Assembly (NCBI GenBank): GCA_947463775.1
Contig: CANHVD010000002.1
Coordinates: forward strand, 1-36,857
DNA from: Planctomycetaceae bacterium
GTDB taxonomy: Bacteria; Planctomycetota; Planctomycetia; Planctomycetales; Planctomycetaceae
Direction: 5' to 3'
Length of the DNA: 36,857 bases
Shown: in pieces, positions 35,064 to 36,857 of the stretch
Layout: each line of letters opens with the position of its first letter
How positions within the stretch are numbered: the stretch's first letter is position 1
Notes under the pieces: generated by a model
Databases searched by the model: none
Told to the model about the DNA's origin: nothing
Seen by the model: the letters and a program-made list of their open reading frames with translations, nothing else
Made by a program: the position numbers and the translations under genes

Positions 35064-35699
35064 TTATTCCACAGTCTGTTCAGCCTGCCACTGCCTAACC
35101 TGATTCAGAACATTTCTTGCACATTCTTCACGTGACTGCCCTACGGCTTCGAATCGGATTCGGGTCAACTCAGTCTGACCACGAAAGAAAGCTGCGAACC
35201 CCACGGGAGTTTTTGAGCCAGCTTCAAACCACATTGTTCGCAATGCTCCGTTAACGTTAAGTTCTTCAACGATCCTCTCGGCACCTCCGGCCGTTTTCGG
35301 AGTTTGCGGCCCTGTGAGTGAGTCGTCAGATGATTCCTCAAGGTCGAACGGATTTGACAGGTCTTTGTCGAAGGCTTCTGTGGAGTCACGTTTCAATGGG
35401 CGGTCCGCGTCGGCCGATCTTGAATTACTAGCGGACGGAGACTCTTCAAATAGCTCGTCGAATTCCTCGCTGGCACCATCTGTTTCGCGGTCAGGACGCG
35501 TTTTTCGAGGTTCAGATTCAGACTCGACAATATCGAACTCATCAAGGAGTTCCTCTGCAGAGCCATCTGTTGCTTCGAGCGGCGTTGTAGAGACAGATGG
35601 CATCTGCCCCGGCGGGCGCAACAACGCCATGGCCGGCACCACGATTAGTGGTAACGTCATCAACAGCGTCGAAAGTAGTCCGCTGCGAGAGGATTCCAT
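35064..35699 (-). CDS. Membrane-anchored acidic protein of unknown function
   Basis: This is a 211-residue protein with no recognised family. One hydrophobic segment (LLSTLLMTLPLIVVPAMALL, about 8-27) would act as a signal or anchor. Residues about 40-130 are dominated by Asp, Glu, Ser and Thr and are probably disordered. A compact C-terminal part (about 145-211; LRTMWFEAGSKTPVGFAAFF then TRIRFEAVGQSREECARNVL) looks folded, with strands followed by a helix. The C-terminal part may be the functional domain, displayed outside the membrane on a flexible arm. It lies about 200 bases upstream of scpB on the same strand. Confidence 0.7.
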   Translation of the reverse strand: MESSRSGLLSTLLMTLPLIVVPAMALLRPPGQMPSVSTTPLEATDGSAEELLDEFDIVESESEPRKTRPDRETDGASEEFDELFEESPSASNSRSADADRPLKRDSTEAFDKDLSNPFDLEESSDDSLTGPQTPKTAGGAERIVEELNVNGALRTMWFEAGSKTPVGFAAFFRGQTELTRIRFEAVGQSREECARNVLNQVRQWQAEQTVE

Positions 35700-36117
35700 T
35701 CCCGCATCCCGTCTTTTTTAAATAGGATTGCCGCTCCATCGGGCAATTTCTGCCGGAGTCTATCGGCCGACGGGAGTTATCACAATTCCAATTTTCGTTT
35801 GCCGTCAGGATGGTAGTTCAGTGAGTATTGGTTGTTTGCGGAGTCGGCGTTGAGAGGTGTTTTCATGTGCGGAGCCATCTCGTGAAGATATTCAGGCTCC
35901 GAGCCACAAACTGAATTTACAGGGATTCAGCGTTTGATTTTTTATGATGCGATATGGTTTAAATCAGCGATGGAGAGAAGAACAGGTTTCGTATGATTGT
36001 GGGAACCCGTGGATTACTGCGGCATTTCGGGGACCGGCGAAATTTGCTGGTGACCTTTCAAACGGCCCGCGTGATCGATGGATGTTACTGCACACTGCAA
36101 AAATTTGGAGATGCGGA
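35700..36117. other. Divergent intergenic region
   Basis: No gene is supported in these 418 bases between the acidic protein gene (-) and the DUF1571 gene (+). A short inverted repeat (ATTGCC/GGCAAT, around 35729-35749) lies in the leader of the minus-strand gene. A 60-codon frame starting at 35993 runs into the DUF1571 gene in another frame and is rejected. Promoters for both genes presumably lie here. Confidence 0.5.
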
Positions 36118-36857
36118 ATGTCAGTCAAGCAGAATCATGTTAGTCAGAAAATGTCCCGACGTGGCTTCTCCGTGATGGTGTGCATGGCTGGTGCTTCGTT
36201 GGCTGTAAATCAGGGTTTGTCTGCCGATGAACGAGCGTCAGGCGCCGAGCATCCTCTGATGCCTGCATTGCGGCATGCCAAAAGCTGTCTTGTTAAAGCA
36301 CAGGAGATGAAAGGGTATGAGTGTACCTTCTCGAAGAAGGAAGTTGTGGGAAACGAATTGATTTCTCAGACCATGAAGATGAAGGTTCGCCATGAGCCGT
36401 TCAGCGTCTACATGTACTTTATGGAACCTTCAGAAGGCCGTGAGGTCATCTTCGTTGACGGAAAGAATGACAATAAGCTGCAGGTCCACGAAACAGGTCT
36501 CGCTGCTTTGATCGGTACCTTAACTTTGTCTCCCGAAGATTCTCGTGTGATGGCTGAGAATCGCTATCCAATCACGAAGGCCGGGCTCAAGAAGATGTTG
36601 GAGTCGATTGTACTTCAGTGGGAAGAAGAGACCAAGTACGCGGAGACGGAGGTCAAGTATTTTGAAGATGCGAAGGTGGGTGACTATAAGTGTCGCGTGA
36701 TTGAAAGCAGCCATCCGCAGCCTCGGAAACAGTTCAAGTTCCACATGACCAGGCTCTGGATCGACGAAAAGACCGGATTGGCCGTGCGAGTTCAGCAGTT
36801 CGGCTTCCCGAAAAAGAAGGACGCGAAGCCGCCGATGCTGGAAGACTACGCGTTCAC
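36118..36857 (+). CDS. DUF1571 family secreted protein (partial, C-terminus beyond the window)
   Basis: 246 codons are visible and the frame is open at the right edge. The N-terminus has MSRRGFSVMVCMAGASLAV at about 12-30, a twin-arginine-like signal ending near GLSADE. The mature part begins with ALRHAKSCLVKAQEMKGYEC, then TMKMKVRHEPFSVYMYFMEP, GREVIFVDGKNDNKLQVHET and VKYFEDAKVGDYKCRVIESS. These are the arrangement of DUF1571 proteins, which are common in planctomycetes and related in outline to lipoprotein-carrier-like (LolA/LolB) folds. The exact role is unknown. GGAG seven bases before ATG 36118 supports the start. Confidence 0.88.
   Translation, partial: MSVKQNHVSQKMSRRGFSVMVCMAGASLAVNQGLSADERASGAEHPLMPALRHAKSCLVKAQEMKGYECTFSKKEVVGNELISQTMKMKVRHEPFSVYMYFMEPSEGREVIFVDGKNDNKLQVHETGLAALIGTLTLSPEDSRVMAENRYPITKAGLKKMLESIVLQWEEETKYAETEVKYFEDAKVGDYKCRVIESSHPQPRKQFKFHMTRLWIDEKTGLAVRVQQFGFPKKKDAKPPMLEDYAF

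Noticed and set aside
35993-36175. 60-codon plus-strand frame before the DUF1571 gene
   Set aside because: It overlaps the well-supported DUF1571 start in another frame and has no family features.
1-36857. tRNA, rRNA, CRISPR arrays, insertion sequences or prophage
   Set aside because: I looked on both strands for T-loop-like sequences, regular direct repeats, terminal inverted repeats and transposase or integrase motifs, and saw none I could support.

Overview
The window looks like chromosomal DNA from a planctomycete, probably of the order Planctomycetales. The main evidence is a set of families concentrated in that phylum: a Tat-exported DUF1501 protein paired with a DUF1549/DUF1553 protein carrying CAQCHDHPF, a DUF1571 protein, very large secreted beta-rich proteins, and a predicted outer-membrane barrel. 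I saw no tRNA, rRNA, transposase, phage gene or CRISPR array. The content is stable chromosome with one compact specialised-metabolism locus.

Layout. 1-2279 (-): DUF1501 (cut by the left edge) and DUF1549/1553. 2506-5686 (+): a multipass membrane protein, then a secreted protein with two cyanophycinase-fold (S51) domains. 5716-6359 (-): a VapBC-type toxin-antitoxin pair. 6590-7770 (-): a TRIC/UPF0126 channel protein, translationally coupled to an anchored protein. 7904-9673 (+): citramalate synthase (cimA), preceded by what reads as a complete transcription attenuator: an isoleucine-rich 25-codon leader peptide, an antiterminator and an intrinsic terminator. 9755-12979 (+): a methyltransferase and polyphosphate kinase 1.

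12948-21148 holds a type III polyketide locus. A plus-strand operon (methyltransferase, FAD oxidoreductase, type III PKS, with overlapping genes) lies between a minus-strand arm (YceI-like lipid-binding protein, methyltransferase, MddA/ICMT-like membrane methyltransferase) and a convergent MMPL/RND transporter. The layout suggests synthesis, tailoring and export of an alkyl-resorcinol, alkyl-pyrone or alkyl-quinone type lipid. The product is inferred.

21532-31683 (-) holds two giant extracytoplasmic proteins (2207 and 1125 residues). They look like three paralogous modules of about 1100 residues, two of them fused head to tail. The right end has an inositol-monophosphatase family enzyme, a predicted outer-membrane barrel with a four-cysteine cluster, ScpB, an anchored acidic protein, and a DUF1571 protein cut by the right edge.

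The strongest hidden signal is the cimA leader. The terminator cannot serve an upstream gene, because the neighbour is divergent. The leader has seven Ile codons, and the antiterminator arm covers the leader stop codon, as expected for ribosome-mediated control of isoleucine synthesis. All functional calls come from reading motifs by eye; no database or folding search was run.
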